A DNA stretch of 13,597 nt, from assembly GCA_031273545.1 (NCBI GenBank), contig JAISRQ010000010.1, positions 1 through 13,597 of the forward strand. Reading direction: 5' to 3'. This DNA is from Holosporales bacterium. GTDB lineage: Bacteria > Pseudomonadota > Alphaproteobacteria > BNTO01. Below are positions 12,908-13,597 of the stretch, piece after piece; position 1 is the stretch's first letter, and each line of letters opens with the position of its first letter. The notes under the pieces are model-generated. The model was not told the origin of the DNA, ran no database searches, and saw only the letters and a program-made list of their open reading frames with translations. Made by a program: the position numbers and the translations under genes.

Positions 12908-13597
12908 GTGCCAAAAAGTCAACTAGAGTTATATGCCGGCGAATTAATGCGCGCAGGGGTGGAGCGCCCATGGAAAGAGCTGCGCATGATGGTGGCGCAT
13001 GTTCTTGGCTGTTCGTATGAGGACGTTGTATTAGGGGACCAAGCAATTTTGGAGTCAAAAGTTAACACCCTTGAGGCTCTGGTTTTGCGAAGAGCAGCAC
13101 ATGAGCCCCTTACAAAAATTATTGGCGAGGCAAACTTTTGGGATCATACATTTTACACAACATGTGATACCCTCGACCCTCGTCCTGAAAGTGAACTTTT
13201 TATTGAAACAGTACTAAATCTATACACGGACAAGGCGGCGCCACTTTCTTTTTTGGATTTAGGCACAGGAACGGGGTGTTTGCTGCTTACGTGCCTGAGC
13301 GAATATCCGAATGCCAAGGGGGTCGGGGTGGACAATAGCCCTGCGGCACTCGCTGTTGCAGCGAAGAATGCGCAGCGCTTAGGTTTGGAGGCGCGGGCTA
13401 GGTTTGTGCTAAGCAATTGGAATGATGCGGTCGAGGAGGGCTTTGACGTAGTGCTGTGCAACCCGCCGTATGTGAAGGAGGGGGAGCAGTTGGCGCAGGA
13501 GGTGCTGTTCGACCCAGCCGGAGCGCTATTTGCTGGGGAGGATGGGCTGGCTGCGTATAGGGAGGTTTTTCCGAAGCTGCGCAAGTCTGTGATGCAA
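12908..13597 (+). CDS. prmC: Release factor glutamine methyltransferase PrmC, 5' part
   Basis: PrmC (HemK) uses S-adenosylmethionine to methylate the glutamine of the GGQ motif in release factors RF1 and RF2, a cytoplasmic step that speeds translation termination. The 230 visible residues include the helical N-terminal domain (1-~85), P-R-P-E-S-E at 91-96 (P-R-P-E-T-E in most members), the SAM-binding D-L-G-T-G-T-G-C at 117-124, the acidic V-D-N-S at 141-144, and the catalytic N-P-P-Y at 185-188, then F-D-P-A-G-A-L-F-A-G-E-D-G-L at 201-214. All key residues are present. The gene runs off the window; family members are about 280 residues, so some 50 are missing. The GTG at 12908 is chosen because an in-frame TAA lies at 12893-12895 and no other start would keep the conserved N-terminus; AAGGGG lies unusually close to it. 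Its usual partner prfA is not upstream. Confidence 0.96.
   Translation, partial: MPKSQLELYAGELMRAGVERPWKELRMMVAHVLGCSYEDVVLGDQAILESKVNTLEALVLRRAAHEPLTKIIGEANFWDHTFYTTCDTLDPRPESELFIETVLNLYTDKAAPLSFLDLGTGTGCLLLTCLSEYPNAKGVGVDNSPAALAVAAKNAQRLGLEARARFVLSNWNDAVEEGFDVVLCNPPYVKEGEQLAQEVLFDPAGALFAGEDGLAAYREVFPKLRKSVMQ

Noticed and set aside
1..13597. CRISPR arrays, tRNA or rRNA genes and insertion-sequence transposases
   Set aside because: No regularly spaced direct repeats, no tRNA-like arms and no transposase-like frame were found; the dispersed elements are irregularly spaced and palindromic.

Overview
The window looks like part of the chromosome of an alphaproteobacterium, probably one with an intracellular or host-associated lifestyle (Rickettsiales/Holosporales-like). 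The best taxonomic evidence is a DUF1013/TrcR-family regulator (12184-12690), a family I know only from alphaproteobacteria. A gene-transfer-agent-like HK97 portal protein and several exported Sel1/TPR-like or repeat-rich proteins support this. The host-associated lifestyle is inferred; no marker here names a genus.

Layout, left to right. (1) 221-3929: a tandem pair of paralogous exported alpha-helical repeat proteins. (2) 3930-4493: a long intergenic stretch with three copies of a ~95 bp palindromic element. (3) 4494-6011: an HK97/GTA-type portal protein without any other recognisable phage gene in the window, carrying a repeat-bearing low-complexity N-terminal extension. (4) 6253-6948: an unrecognised helical protein behind an unusual leader holding a strong Shine-Dalgarno sequence, a four-codon mini-ORF and a GNRA-type hairpin. 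(5) 7068-10788: two co-oriented genes whose products share nearly the same signal peptide but have different mature parts, one with short helical repeats, the other a 974-residue coiled-coil and proline-rich protein. (6) 10789-11256: a converging-gene gap with a reverse-strand terminator and further element copies. (7) 11257-12012, minus strand: a clear exported Sel1-repeat protein, divergent from (8) the TrcR-like regulator. (9) 12908 to the window end: the 5' part of prmC, the release-factor glutamine methyltransferase. Most non-accessory function is in (8) and (9).

Two themes stand out. First, five of the eight proteins appear to be exported and most of those are internally repetitive, as expected for surface or host-interaction proteins that change quickly by repeat gain and loss; no specific function can be assigned. 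Second, seven intergenic sites carry one dispersed element with ends of the form TATACC...GGTATA, inner arms of the form AAAGATTGCGG/CCGCAATCTTT, and a core holding CGTAAGCGTTTG. In one copy the core is inverted relative to its outer ends. The nine-base core AAGCGTTTG also recurs inside three coding regions. All comparisons were made by eye within this window.
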